Below, in pieces: positions 46,673 to 55,533 of a DNA stretch of 64,000 bases. Origin of the DNA: Pseudomonadota bacterium (GTDB taxonomy: Bacteria > Pseudomonadota > Gammaproteobacteria > UBA9214); the NCBI GenBank assembly GCA_041395565.1, contig JAWLAI010000002.1:124001-188000 (forward strand), written 5' to 3'. Numbering within the stretch: position 1 is the stretch's first letter; each line of letters starts with the position of its first letter. A program made the position numbers and the translations under genes. The notes below the pieces were generated by a model that was given only the letters and a program-made list of their open reading frames with translations, did not search any database and was not told where the DNA came from.

Positions 46673-47362
46673 TCAACCCGGCCTGTCCCGGTTCTGATCC
46701 GTGCGCTGACGCCGTCCCAGGGTCTCGATGTCGACCTCGACCTGGATGCGCCGGCCGAAGACCGCATCCTCGCCCGCGCGGTTGACATGGAAGTAGCGCG
46801 CACCGCTGATCATGGCCGAGACGAGTGCGCCGTCGCCCTTGAGGTCATGCAGGAACACGGCGATGCCATGCGCTATGGCGAACAGCCCCAGGCAGACACC
46901 CAGCCAGGTATGCAGTGTATCGGGTGCCTGGCCGAACAGCCGCCATGGCGTGCCGTGCAGAAAGCCGCTCGCCACGCAGGCCACTAGCACCAGGTGGTTC
47001 AGCGCGTAGAACGGCTTCCAGACCGGGTTATGGGCGTACCACGCCGGCAGCGGTGTCCGCGCCAGGCTCAGGTAGAACTTCAGCATCTGTGCCATCGCCT
47101 GCCGGTCGGTCCGGTTCGGCAGCAGGGCACGCCAGTGGCTGCTGCCCGGGACGAACAGCAGGATCACGCGCAGCAGCGCTGCCAGCGCGGTGAGCTGGCC
47201 GATCATGATGTGCCAGTCATACCAGAAGCCCGGGTCGATTGCATCGTGCGCCAGCGCCCAGCCGCTGGCCAGCTCGAACAGCACCCCGCCGGCGATGAGC
47301 CAGTGTGCCAGCCGCAACCAGCCGGACCAGATCTTCACGTAACGGATGGTCTCGGTTTCCAT
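46673..47362 (-). CDS. Cytochrome b561 family diheme membrane protein
   Basis: A 229-residue membrane cytochrome with four membrane segments (about 15-35, 50-72, 118-138, 152-172). Candidate heme ligands are the histidines in LRLAHWLIAGG, YDWHIMIGQ, LNHLVLVAC and TLHTWLGVCLGLFAIAHG. The family moves electrons between quinol and periplasmic or cytoplasmic acceptors, including thiosulfate- or Ni-Fe-hydrogenase-linked systems. No partner gene is nearby. It lies alone between two copies of a repeat, so it may have been inserted as a unit. Confidence 0.87.
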   Translation of the reverse strand: METETIRYVKIWSGWLRLAHWLIAGGVLFELASGWALAHDAIDPGFWYDWHIMIGQLTALAALLRVILLFVPGSSHWRALLPNRTDRQAMAQMLKFYLSLARTPLPAWYAHNPVWKPFYALNHLVLVACVASGFLHGTPWRLFGQAPDTLHTWLGVCLGLFAIAHGIAVFLHDLKGDGALVSAMISGARYFHVNRAGEDAVFGRRIQVEVDIETLGRRQRTDQNRDRPG

Positions 47363-47382
47363 GCCGCTATCATAACCCAGAG

Positions 47383-47500
47383 GCGCGGACCGCGTCCGCG
47401 CACGGCATGCCAGCGGTATTCGCGCGATGCATAGGGAGGTGCGCGGCCCGGGCAGGCATAGCAGCCCGCAGCGGCCATGCCTGCGTTCCTACGGGCGCGT
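47383..47500. repeat. MITE/REP-like repeat, copy B
   Basis: About 118 bases aligned end to end with copy A: CCGCGTCCGCGCACGG versus CCGCGTCCACGCACGG near the left, and GGGCGCGTGATAC versus AGGCGCGTAATAT at the right. The terminal inverted repeat is degenerate in this copy. Confidence 0.7.
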
Positions 47501-47611
47501 GATACAGCCAGGGCGAGGCCGCTCCTCCAGGCCGCCCGGGGCTGGCTGCAAACCCTGCGCACTGGGGTATGATAAAGGCGGGATGGAATGCGGCGCTTGC
47601 AGGATATGCAC

Positions 47612-47920
47612 ATGACGCTCTACGAACGCAGTGGCTGGTACCCGCGCGCGGACGTATACCGCTGCGCTGACGGTTGGCTGGTCAAGGTCGAGCTGGCCGG
47701 TGTGGCCGAACAGGATCTGCGCGTGGAAGTGCAGGGCGACCGGCTGGTCATTGAGGGCCGGCGCCGTGACCTGTGCATCGCCGAGGCGCGGGAATACCTG
47801 TCCATGGAAATCAGCTACGACTGGTTCCGTCGCAGCATCCGTTTACCCGGTCCTGCCACCGCCATGCGCATGCAGTATCGCGACGGCATGCTCATGATCT
47901 ACCTGCACGACACGGAGTAA
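47612..47920 (+). CDS. Hsp20 / alpha-crystallin-like small heat-shock protein
   Basis: A short alpha-crystallin-type protein: ADVYRCADGWLVKVELAGV, QDLRVEVQGDRLVIEGRRR and the C-terminal strand RMQYRDGMLMIYLHD. With the start at 47612 it has 102 residues; ATGs at 47588 and 47606 are alternatives, but AGGA at 47601-47604 favours 47612. The usual C-terminal IxI anchor is not seen, and the N-terminal arm is very short. It ends five bases before a lon paralogue, so the two are surely co-transcribed. Confidence 0.88.
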   Translation: MTLYERSGWYPRADVYRCADGWLVKVELAGVAEQDLRVEVQGDRLVIEGRRRDLCIAEAREYLSMEISYDWFRRSIRLPGPATAMRMQYRDGMLMIYLHDTE

Positions 47921-47925
47921 CGGCC

Positions 47926-50268
47926 ATGACGACCGAATCCCATGCCACGTCGCTGATCCTGCCGGTGTTCCCGCTCAAGAACAGCATCATCTTTCCGCAC
48001 ATGGTCATGCCGATGACAGCGGGCCGGGCGCGCTCGCTTGCCGCCGTCGAGGCCGCGCTCGCAACCGAAGACAAGCGCATTGCCGTGTTCACGCAGCGCG
48101 ACGCCAGTGTCGAGGAACCGGGGGAGGGCGATCTGTACGCGGTCGGTACGCTCTGCGTGATCAAGCGCATGCAGCGGGCCCAGGGTACGATCAACCTGAT
48201 ACTGCAGGCCGGCCGGCGCATCGAGCGCGAGGTGTTGACCGGCGAGACGCCGTTTCTGGAATGCCAGGCCGCTTACCTGCCCGAGCCGGAGGACACCGGT
48301 TCAGAGGTCGAGGCCCTGCACCGTACCATGCTCGAGCAGGCGGCGCGCATGCTGGAGCTCGGACCCGCGCAAATGCAGATCGACCTCAAGCAGCTGGTCT
48401 CAGACCTGGACAAGCCAGTGGAACAGGCCTACGTGCTGTCCTCGCTGGTCTCCATCAGCATCGACAAGCAGTACCAGCTGCTGGCCGCGAATACCCAGCT
48501 CGAGGCGCTGCGCCTGATCGTGGACTACCTGAAGCATGAAATCCAGGTACTGGAGATCCAGCAACAGATCTCCAGCGCGGTGTCAGAGAAGCTGGGCAAG
48601 GAGCAGCGCGAGATGATGTTGCGGCAGCAGCTGCGCGAGATCCAGAACCAGCTCGGCGAGACCTCGCCCGAGCAGGCCGAGGTCGCCGCGCTGCGCGAAC
48701 GCCTGGACGATGCCGCACTGCCCGCAACCATCCGCCAGGAGATCGAGAAGGAACTCTCCCGACTGGAGCGTATGTCCGCCAGCGCGCCCGACTACCAGAC
48801 CACGCGCAGTTACATCGACCTGGTGCTGGACCTGCCCTGGACCAAGCGCACCGAGGACAAGCTGGACCTGGTAAGCGCACGCGCGGTGCTGGATGCGGAT
48901 CACTACGACCTCAAGGAAGTCAAGGACCGCATTATCGAGCACCTGGCGGTGATGAAGCTGAATCCGCAGGCGCGCGCGCCCATCCTGTGCCTCGTCGGCC
49001 CGCCCGGCGTCGGCAAGACTTCGCTCGGCCAGTCCATCGCCCGCGCGCTGGGCCGCACCTTCGAGCGCATGAGCCTGGGCGGCCTGCACGACGAGGCGGA
49101 GCTGCGCGGTCATCGCCGCACCTACGTGGGCGCCATGCCCGGGCGCATCATCCGCGCCGTGCGCCGCGCCGGGGTGAACAACCCGCTGTTGATGCTCGAC
49201 GAGATCGACAAGCTGGGCCGCGACTTCCGGGGCGATCCGGCCGCCGCGCTGATGGAGATCCTCGACCCGGCGCAGAACAACGAGTTCCGCGACAATTACC
49301 TCGACCAGCCGTTCGACCTGTCCGGCGTGTTCTTCGTCGTCACCGCCAACACGCTCGACACCATTCCCGCGCCGCTGCTCGACCGTATCGAGGTGCTGCG
49401 CCTGTCCGGTTACAGCGAGGCGGAAAAACTGCAGATCGCGCGCCGCTATATCCTCGGCCGCAGCCTGCAAAACGCCGGCGTCGCGCCCGCACAGCTCATC
49501 ATCGACGACGCCGCGCTGGGCTTCGTGATCCGCAACTACACCCGCGAGGCCGGTGTACGCTCGCTCGACCGCGCGCTGGGCCGCATCGTGCGCAAGGTCG
49601 CCACCCGCATCGCCGAGGGTCATGCCGAGCCGGTCACATTGTCCGCGGATCTCATCACCGAGTATCTCGGGCCGCCGCGCATGGCGCGCGAGGGCAAACG
49701 TGCGGAGCTCATCCCGGGCGTGGTGGCAGGCCTGGCCTGGACCGAGACCGGCGGCGAGGTGCTCTACGTCGAGGCCGTGATGCTGCCGGAAGGCAGGGAA
49801 CTCACGCTGACCGGCCAGCTCGGCAGCGTGATGCAGGAATCCGCGCGCGCCGCGCAGAGTTACATCTGGTCACAGGCGACGGAACTCGGCATCGATCCCG
49901 AGCTGATCCGCAAGTCCGGCATGCACATCCACGTGCCGGCCGGCGCCACGCCCAAGGACGGTCCGTCCGCCGGCGTGACCATGGCCACCGCGTTGGCCTC
50001 GGCCTACACCGGCGCCCCCATCCACGATGACATCGCCATGACCGGCGAGCTCACGCTGAGCGGCCTGGTGCTGCCGGTCGGCGGCATCAAGGAGAAGATG
50101 CTCGCGGCGCACCGCGCCGGCTTCAAGCGCGTGATCCTGCCCAAGGACAACGCGGCCGACTTGGAGGAACTGCCGGGGGAGGTGCGAGATGCGCTGACCT
50201 TCATCCCGGTGGGGCGGATCGACGAGGTCCTGCGGATCGCGATCAGTGGGTTCGAGGTGAGGCTTTAG
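47926..50268 (+). CDS. Second Lon protease, paralogue
   Basis: A 780-residue ATP-dependent protease with the full Lon layout: N-terminal LON domain (LPVFPLKNSIIFPHMVMP), coiled coil, AAA+ (GPPGVGKTSLGQ, LLMLDEIDKLG) and peptidase with S681 (DGPSAGVT) and K724 (GGIKEKML). It is clearly diverged from the lon at 17328-19736, for example in its LON domain and lacking the Lys-rich tail. GGAG precedes the ATG. Coupling to hsp20 suggests a dedicated holdase-protease pair; that is inference. Confidence 0.95.
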   Translation: MTTESHATSLILPVFPLKNSIIFPHMVMPMTAGRARSLAAVEAALATEDKRIAVFTQRDASVEEPGEGDLYAVGTLCVIKRMQRAQGTINLILQAGRRIEREVLTGETPFLECQAAYLPEPEDTGSEVEALHRTMLEQAARMLELGPAQMQIDLKQLVSDLDKPVEQAYVLSSLVSISIDKQYQLLAANTQLEALRLIVDYLKHEIQVLEIQQQISSAVSEKLGKEQREMMLRQQLREIQNQLGETSPEQAEVAALRERLDDAALPATIRQEIEKELSRLERMSASAPDYQTTRSYIDLVLDLPWTKRTEDKLDLVSARAVLDADHYDLKEVKDRIIEHLAVMKLNPQARAPILCLVGPPGVGKTSLGQSIARALGRTFERMSLGGLHDEAELRGHRRTYVGAMPGRIIRAVRRAGVNNPLLMLDEIDKLGRDFRGDPAAALMEILDPAQNNEFRDNYLDQPFDLSGVFFVVTANTLDTIPAPLLDRIEVLRLSGYSEAEKLQIARRYILGRSLQNAGVAPAQLIIDDAALGFVIRNYTREAGVRSLDRALGRIVRKVATRIAEGHAEPVTLSADLITEYLGPPRMAREGKRAELIPGVVAGLAWTETGGEVLYVEAVMLPEGRELTLTGQLGSVMQESARAAQSYIWSQATELGIDPELIRKSGMHIHVPAGATPKDGPSAGVTMATALASAYTGAPIHDDIAMTGELTLSGLVLPVGGIKEKMLAAHRAGFKRVILPKDNAADLEELPGEVRDALTFIPVGRIDEVLRIAISGFEVRL

Positions 50269-50273
50269 GGAAG

Positions 50274-50666
50274 ATGAGCGTTACTGCACAACCATCGGTA
50301 TTGCGTCGGCTGCTACGGTGGGGCGCGCTGCTCGCATTCATCATCGTGGCATTGCTTTTTCTGAATAGTGCCATTCATCACGCATGGGCTGCAGTCAGTC
50401 CGTCAAACCCGTATTCCCTGGGATTGGCACGCCGGGCCATAGAACATCTTTGTTTCGGACTCGCGGCTTTGTCTTTCGGTATCGGCTTGTTCAAGGGTAT
50501 CCTGACATTCCCTGAGGCAACCAGGGAATCTGCCGCGTTTATCGTGCTCGGGGCAATGCTGGTCCTTGGTTCATACACTCTCCAGTTCGTGCTGGTCCAT
50601 CAGTGTCACGAGCGGGCAGGCGGCTGGAACCGTGCCACACTGCAGTGCTCCGATGAGTACAAATAA
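50274..50666 (+). CDS. Small membrane protein of unknown function
   Basis: A 130-residue protein with three hydrophobic segments (about 14-34, 57-76 and 85-108) and a Cys pair in the C-terminal tail (HQCHERAG, LQCSDEY). It begins five bases after the lon paralogue's stop. I do not recognise the family. Confidence 0.7.
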   Translation: MSVTAQPSVLRRLLRWGALLAFIIVALLFLNSAIHHAWAAVSPSNPYSLGLARRAIEHLCFGLAALSFGIGLFKGILTFPEATRESAAFIVLGAMLVLGSYTLQFVLVHQCHERAGGWNRATLQCSDEYK

Positions 50667-50695
50667 GTGGCCGGATAAATTTTCGCTTGTGTAAA

Positions 50696-51268
50696 ATGTA
50701 CCCGGTTACTTTCGTTTATCCTGCAACGTTACTGTCTTTGCTGTTTATGCTGTCGCTGGCTGGTTGCGTGCCGAATTCCGTCGCCTACTATTACCCAACG
50801 GTCGACGGTGGGGCCCTGGTCAGGCCGCGCTGCGTTCCTACCGATTACATGATTGATTTCGCTCTGCCGCAGAATGGCGGCCGCCTGCATGTCAGGGCAT
50901 GGGCCGACAATGGCGGGCACGTGCACCAGATCGCCCTGTTTTTCTCCGGCAATTCGTGGAACGAGCTGCATTTCACGTCGACGCGGTTCAGGATTCGAGA
51001 TGTCGAGCGGCATGAGACTAATGACGCCACATCGGTTATCGCCTACAAGTCGGAAGGCATAGGCCGTCTGACGGTGGATCCTTATATCGCGCCACCCGAG
51101 AGACTGGGGATATCCAGGTTTCATATACAAATCAATTCCGCAGACCCGCTGCCGGCGATATTCGATTTGCTCAGTCCGTCCCTTGTCCTCGACGGTAAAG
51201 AGATCGAATTTCCATCGATTCACTTCGAACAAAAGCGCTGGGTGGGAATCAGTCCTTTCAATTGCTGA
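50696..51268 (+). CDS. Putative lipoprotein of unknown function
   Basis: With ATG at 50696 this is 190 residues; TTG at 50687 is an alternative three codons upstream. A lipobox LSLAGC puts the lipidated cysteine at C24. The mature part is a soluble beta-rich domain with no family I recognise. Codon use is less GC-biased than in the housekeeping genes. No Shine-Dalgarno sequence is evident before either start. Confidence 0.7.
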   Translation: MYPVTFVYPATLLSLLFMLSLAGCVPNSVAYYYPTVDGGALVRPRCVPTDYMIDFALPQNGGRLHVRAWADNGGHVHQIALFFSGNSWNELHFTSTRFRIRDVERHETNDATSVIAYKSEGIGRLTVDPYIAPPERLGISRFHIQINSADPLPAIFDLLSPSLVLDGKEIEFPSIHFEQKRWVGISPFNC

Positions 51269-52045
51269 GATGCCCGTGGCTTAACTCAGCGGGACGATGC
51301 AGATCCACGCGGCAGGCTCGCCCGACCCGGCACAGGCTTGACGCCCGACTCCGGCGAGCGTTTGCGGACCCCACTTCATGCAGCGACTAGGGCCTACCTC
51401 ATACACCCGCACGAGCCGCGTTGCTGACTGAAATCCGGCACTGGCCGCTGCCGGCTTCCTGCCTCACGCGGCACTCGTACATCCCTGTACAGCGCAAGGC
51501 GCAACGCACAGCACAGTACGTACTGTACGGGCAGGCGGTGCAACACGAGAGGACGGGATTTCGGTCGCAACCCCTTGGGACCGGACGATTATGCGCCTGG
51601 CCGTGTTCCGGCTCTTCCATGTGGCTATGGCTACACCGCGCGCGCCGCGCCTTGCCAGGCGCAAAAATCGCCAGGGTGGCTGCCACGGGGAAGTATGAGA
51701 TAGGTTCTAATACAAACGCATTAGTGCGTAATAACTAGTACATCTGATACAACAAGTATTCTGTACACCACAACCTGCATTCATTACCCTGTTCTCAAAC
51801 GGTAACGATATTTTGTGCACCCGGACTGGCGACGCGGTCCTGGCAGCATAGGAGAACAACCCCGCACCACGCAGCAACTGTAACAAGCCGCTATGCCTGT
51901 CGCGACACTGACAGACGCCGGTTCTTCGATGCCCGGCCCAGTGCGGCCACGGGAACCTGATCTCAAGGGTCATTCGAAGCAGGTACGCGTCTATGCGCAA
52001 CCTACCATGGCGTCGTCGGAACTGATCGCAACTGGAGGAACCGGA
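51269..52045. other. Long non-coding interval containing a palindrome-bounded element
   Basis: About 780 bases without a supported gene. The part from 51386 to 51711 is a candidate mobile repeat, listed separately. The flanks are plain; 51715-51880 is AT-richer. Short reading frames here have no recognisable domains or ribosome-binding sites. The methyltransferase frame extends back to 51893 but its ribosome-binding site supports 52046. Confidence 0.55.
51386..51711. mobile_element. Candidate non-autonomous element with imperfect terminal inverted repeats
   Basis: The left end ACTAGGGCCTACCTCATACA (51386-51405) resembles the complement of the right end, which reads GGGGAAGTATGAGATAGGTT across 51687-51706. 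Inside is a perfect palindrome, ACAGTACGTACTGT (51513-51526). The same end sequence occurs twice in tandem at 8818-8900. No transposase is present. Confidence 0.5.
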
Positions 52046-52867
52046 ATGAACGAGTGGGGTAGCGAGATTGCCAATGGCAGGCGATTCGAGTTCGGCAGGA
52101 ACTGGAATGCCTTCCTTTCCATCCTTGATGAATCCCGGATCAGGGAGGCAGAGAATTCGCTGCGGAAAATGCTGGGCCTTGAATCAATGACCGGCCTGAC
52201 ATTCCTGGATGTCGGTTGCGGCAGCGGCTTGTTCAGCCTGGCTGCTCGACGACTGGGCGCAATCGTGCACTCATTCGATTTCGATCCGGATTCGGTTGCC
52301 TGCACCAGGTCATTGAAGCAGACCTTCTTCCGTCACGATGACCATTGGCGCATCGATGAGGGCTCGGCGCTGGATACGGCTTATCTTGCCGGACTGGGAA
52401 AGTCCGATATTGTCTATTCCTGGGGCGTGTTGCACCACACTGGCCAGATGTGGGCGGCCCTGGAGAATGTCAAGTCGCTCGTGGCGGATGACGGGATACT
52501 GTTTATTGCGATTTACGACGATCAGGGCTGGAAATCCAGGGCCTGGTGGAAGGTCAAGCGCATCTACAACGGCGGCACGGCAGGAAAACTGCTCGTGATC
52601 ACCGTCTTTGTTCCGGCCTTCGTCGTGAAGGGGCTGCTGTTTGATCTGCTCAAGCTGCGTTCGCCGTTTGCCCGTTACCGGGAAAAAATGCAGCAGCGGG
52701 GCATGTCCATGTACTATGACTGGATCGACTGGCTTGGCGGCTTTCCATTCGAATTTGCCAAGGACGAGGAGGTCGTTAGGTTTTTTTCCAGGGACGGGTT
52801 CCGGCTGGTAAAGTCGAATAAGCTGAGAAAGATGAACGAGTTTGTATTCAAAGCCCCTGCCAGCTGA
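52046..52867 (+). CDS. Class I SAM-dependent methyltransferase
   Basis: The start at 52046 is chosen because GGAGG (52034-52038) lies eight bases upstream; it gives 273 residues, MNEWGSEIANGRRFEFG. Motif I is FLDVGCGSGLFSLAA (53-67), and IVYSWGVLHHTGQMW is the post-motif III region typical of methyltransf_11/25 small-molecule enzymes. A hydrophobic stretch (LLVITVFVPAFVVKGLLFDLL, about 181-201, quoted here as two parts LLVITVFVPA and FVVKGLLF) could touch the membrane. The substrate is unknown. Confidence 0.85.
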   Translation: MNEWGSEIANGRRFEFGRNWNAFLSILDESRIREAENSLRKMLGLESMTGLTFLDVGCGSGLFSLAARRLGAIVHSFDFDPDSVACTRSLKQTFFRHDDHWRIDEGSALDTAYLAGLGKSDIVYSWGVLHHTGQMWAALENVKSLVADDGILFIAIYDDQGWKSRAWWKVKRIYNGGTAGKLLVITVFVPAFVVKGLLFDLLKLRSPFARYREKMQQRGMSMYYDWIDWLGGFPFEFAKDEEVVRFFSRDGFRLVKSNKLRKMNEFVFKAPAS

Positions 52868-52921
52868 AGGGCGCGCTACAGGTCAGCATCCGGATTCCTA
52901 AGGTGTGGTATTTGCGCCGAA

Positions 52922-53061
52922 GAATCGCTAGGCTCTGCCACCCATGTGCCAGATGCAGTATTCACTTCACGTTGCCTTCTATTCGTACAGCCACACCCGC
53001 CTGACCTGCAGCGTCGCGCTGTGCCCGATGGCGGGGCCGTTCTCCATGCATGCACGCCTGG
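52922..53061 (+). pseudogene. Degenerate copy of the promoter region and first codons of the downstream MFS gene
   Basis: This stretch aligns with 54158-54309, which spans the start of the Bcr/CflA gene. Shared blocks include CGCTAGGCTCT, CACACCCGCCTGACCT, GTCGCGCTG and GGGGCCGTTxTCCAT, in the same order and orientation. The copy has small deletions and a broken frame, so it cannot encode protein. It is a relic of a partial duplication, about 1.25 kb upstream of the intact gene. Confidence 0.75.
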
Positions 53062-53108
53062 GGAGCAACTGAGATCTGCACCCTGATTCCTGTCTGTCAC
53101 TGTCTTCG

Positions 53109-53606
53109 TTGCAAACACAGAGGGTGAGATTTTTCGCAATTCTGCTGTTCATTGCAGCCCTCGCCGGGTGTTCTGCGCTGCAGCAAACCTGCGGGATTCC
53201 TGCAACGGATCTGTCCTGGCTGCAGATCGGGATGACCCGGGCCGAGATAGAGGCCAGGCTCGGGCCTGAGGCTGACAGCAGTGAGCTGACCGAGGACGGC
53301 ACAACCGTTCGTTACTACTTCGATCGTGGCTATCATCCACCGGCACACGACAATCCGCTGTGGTGGCCCTTGGCCGCAGCCGGCTGGGAAGCGATGAATC
53401 TCGGATCACTGGGGACGCGCTCCTACTGGGAACGTCAATGTCAGCGGGCGCTGCTGGAACTTCGCTACGACCCCGCCGGCCAGCTAGTCGGAGCAGGCGC
53501 GCAGCTATCCGACCTCGGCTGGCTGAATCGAGGCACGCAGGAAATCTGCGACCGCATCCGTTCACATCTGCGTCCTGCAACGCTCGATATCAAGTCAAAG
53601 CAATGA
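53109..53606 (+). CDS. Small lipoprotein, SmpA/OmlA (BamE)-like fold
   Basis: A 165-residue protein with a lipobox ALAGC (C21). DLSWLQIGMTRAEIEARLGP followed by TTVRYYFDRGYH resembles the SmpA/OmlA fold of BamE, but it has an extra C-terminal region. TTG at 53109 is used; GTG at 53124 is an alternative with five fewer residues. Neither has a clear ribosome-binding site. Outer-membrane location is likely, function unknown. Confidence 0.7.
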   Translation: MQTQRVRFFAILLFIAALAGCSALQQTCGIPATDLSWLQIGMTRAEIEARLGPEADSSELTEDGTTVRYYFDRGYHPPAHDNPLWWPLAAAGWEAMNLGSLGTRSYWERQCQRALLELRYDPAGQLVGAGAQLSDLGWLNRGTQEICDRIRSHLRPATLDIKSKQ

Positions 53607-53717
53607 TGCCAGCAGCCGCAGCCGCCAGGTCCCGGTGCGATGCTGCGCTGGTCAGTCGGTCGGAGGCGGTAGCGGCCTACCGTCGTAACAGGCAAGGACG
53701 CTGTTGCTACGCTGGCT

Positions 53718-54053
53718 TCATTCGTCATGGCCCCCGTGGACCTGCGCCGCCGGTGTTTTGCCGCAATTGACAAAATTGCCCAGCACGCCGATGCAGTGAT
53801 AGATATCGGGGCTCATGTCGGTCTCGAAATGGCTGAACAGCAGGTAGTTGCTGCGTTTGCTCAGGTTGGTGAGCATGGTGCCGGCCAGCCCGCCGAAGAT
53901 CGATGCCATTCCCCTGCTCAATTCATCCTTGCCCTGTGTATCCTCTACGACCTGCTGGCGTAGATGCTCGCCATAGTCGTCCAGGGTGGGATTGGTGGCC
54001 AGCATGACGCCGATCAATACGACGACCAGCAACTCGATGAGTCGGGATTTCAC
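53718..54053 (-). CDS. Small exported or anchored protein, DUF4359-like
   Basis: A 111-residue protein with an N-terminal hydrophobic segment (about 5-20) and a tail with two cysteines (YHCIGVLG, NCGKTP). The segment MLATNPTLDDYGEHLRQQV resembles the DUF4359 family. It starts with GTG; GAGGA lies eight bases upstream. Its function is unknown. It runs opposite to both neighbours. Confidence 0.65.
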   Translation of the reverse strand: MKSRLIELLVVVLIGVMLATNPTLDDYGEHLRQQVVEDTQGKDELSRGMASIFGGLAGTMLTNLSKRSNYLLFSHFETDMSPDIYHCIGVLGNFVNCGKTPAAQVHGGHDE

Positions 54054-54184
54054 GGACTATTCCTCGTTTGCAGACCGTTCTGACGGTCGCTTGCCAGGCA
54101 CAGCATAAAGGGCCTGGATACAAGAAGCCAATCAGATTATCAGTCATAGAAAATGCGCTGCAGAACCGCTAGGCTCTCTTATCC

Positions 54185-55429
54185 ATGACCCAGCCGCAGC
54201 CTTCACCTCACGATGCCGACGCTCCCCGCCCGGGCATCCACACCCGCCTGACCTTCATCGTCGCGCTGCTCTCGATGGTGGGGCCGTTTTCCATCGATGC
54301 CTACCTGCCATCCTTTCCGGACATCGAGACGGCGTTCGGGGTCAGCCGCGCGGTGCTGAGCCAGAGTCTGTCGGTCTACCTGGTGGCATTCGCGGCCTCG
54401 ACGCTGCTCTGGGGGCCGCTGGCCGACCGCTACGGGCGCCGCAGGGTGATCATGGTCAGCCTGTCGCTGTACATGCTCGCATCCCTGGGCTGTGCACTGG
54501 CGGACAGCGCCGCTGCCTTCATCGGCTGGCGCACGCTGCAGGGCCTGGCGGCCAGCGGTGGCCTGATCGCGGGGCGGGCGATGATCCGCGATGCGCACGA
54601 CGCGGCGAGCGCACACCGGGCAATGGCACAGGTGACGCTCGTATTCGCACTGGCGCCGGCCATCGCGCCGGTGCTGGGTGCCTGGCTCCACGATCACTAC
54701 GGCTGGCGCAGTGTGTTCGGGTTCCTGGGCCTGTTCGGCGCTTTGCTGCTTGGGATGACGCTGCGGATCCGCGAGACCCTGCCCGCATCACAACGCCAGT
54801 CGGTGCAGCCGCTGGCCGTGGCACGTGTGTACTGGCGGACGCTCAGGCACCGCTGGTTCCTGCCGCTGGTGCTGAGCCTGGGGTTCGCCTTTGCCGGCCT
54901 GTTTCTCTACATCGCCGGCGCACCGACGGTCATCTACGATTTCCTCGGCCTGGGCACCGACGATTTCGCCGTCCAGTTCGTCCCCATGGTCGGCGGCCTG
55001 ATGCTGGGCGCGTTCGCCTCCGGCCGCCTGTCGCATCACCTCACGCCCGCGCGTATCGTCAGTATCGGCTTCGGCGTGCTGGCGGCAGCGGTCGTGCTCA
55101 ACCTCATCCAGGTACAGCTGACCGCTGCCAGTGTCCCGTACACCGTCGGACCGCTGGTGTTCTACGCCTTCGGTATGGCCATGCTCATGCCCGCACTCAC
55201 CATCCTCGCGCTCGATTGTTTCCCGCATCATCGCGGCACGGCGGCCTCGGTGCAGGGTTTCTTCCAGATGCTGATCAATGCCGCCGTTGCCGGCGTCGCC
55301 GTTCCCGCGCTGCACACCCAGCGCGCCCATTTCGTGATCGGTCAGGGCGTGTTGCTGTCGCTGGCGCTGGCACTGTGGATCGTCGCCTGGCGCAGGCAAA
55401 GCGCCGGGTTGCGCGTGCAGCCCTCATGA
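54185..55429 (+). CDS. Bcr/CflA family multidrug efflux MFS transporter
   Basis: A 414-residue, 12-segment major facilitator protein. MVGPFSIDAYLPSFPDIETAF and the loop motif WGPLADRYGRRRV are typical of the Bcr/CflA drug-efflux family, which exports bicyclomycin, chloramphenicol and similar compounds. Its start region has a decayed duplicate at 52922-53061. No adjacent regulator gene is seen. The actual substrate is not known. Confidence 0.93.
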   Translation: MTQPQPSPHDADAPRPGIHTRLTFIVALLSMVGPFSIDAYLPSFPDIETAFGVSRAVLSQSLSVYLVAFAASTLLWGPLADRYGRRRVIMVSLSLYMLASLGCALADSAAAFIGWRTLQGLAASGGLIAGRAMIRDAHDAASAHRAMAQVTLVFALAPAIAPVLGAWLHDHYGWRSVFGFLGLFGALLLGMTLRIRETLPASQRQSVQPLAVARVYWRTLRHRWFLPLVLSLGFAFAGLFLYIAGAPTVIYDFLGLGTDDFAVQFVPMVGGLMLGAFASGRLSHHLTPARIVSIGFGVLAAAVVLNLIQVQLTAASVPYTVGPLVFYAFGMAMLMPALTILALDCFPHHRGTAASVQGFFQMLINAAVAGVAVPALHTQRAHFVIGQGVLLSLALALWIVAWRRQSAGLRVQPS

Positions 55430-55533
55430 CCTCAGCGCGCGGACGCCGGGTCTCGTATCCCGGCGCAAGATGTGCTCTGATAAGCTTCCGGCCCTCCACT
55501 ATGCCGGAACATCTGAACAGGAGATCCGCCATC

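Noticed and set aside
51421..51738. A 105-codon frame inside the palindrome-bounded element
   Set aside because: No start signal, no domain and it runs through the terminal repeat; better explained as non-coding.
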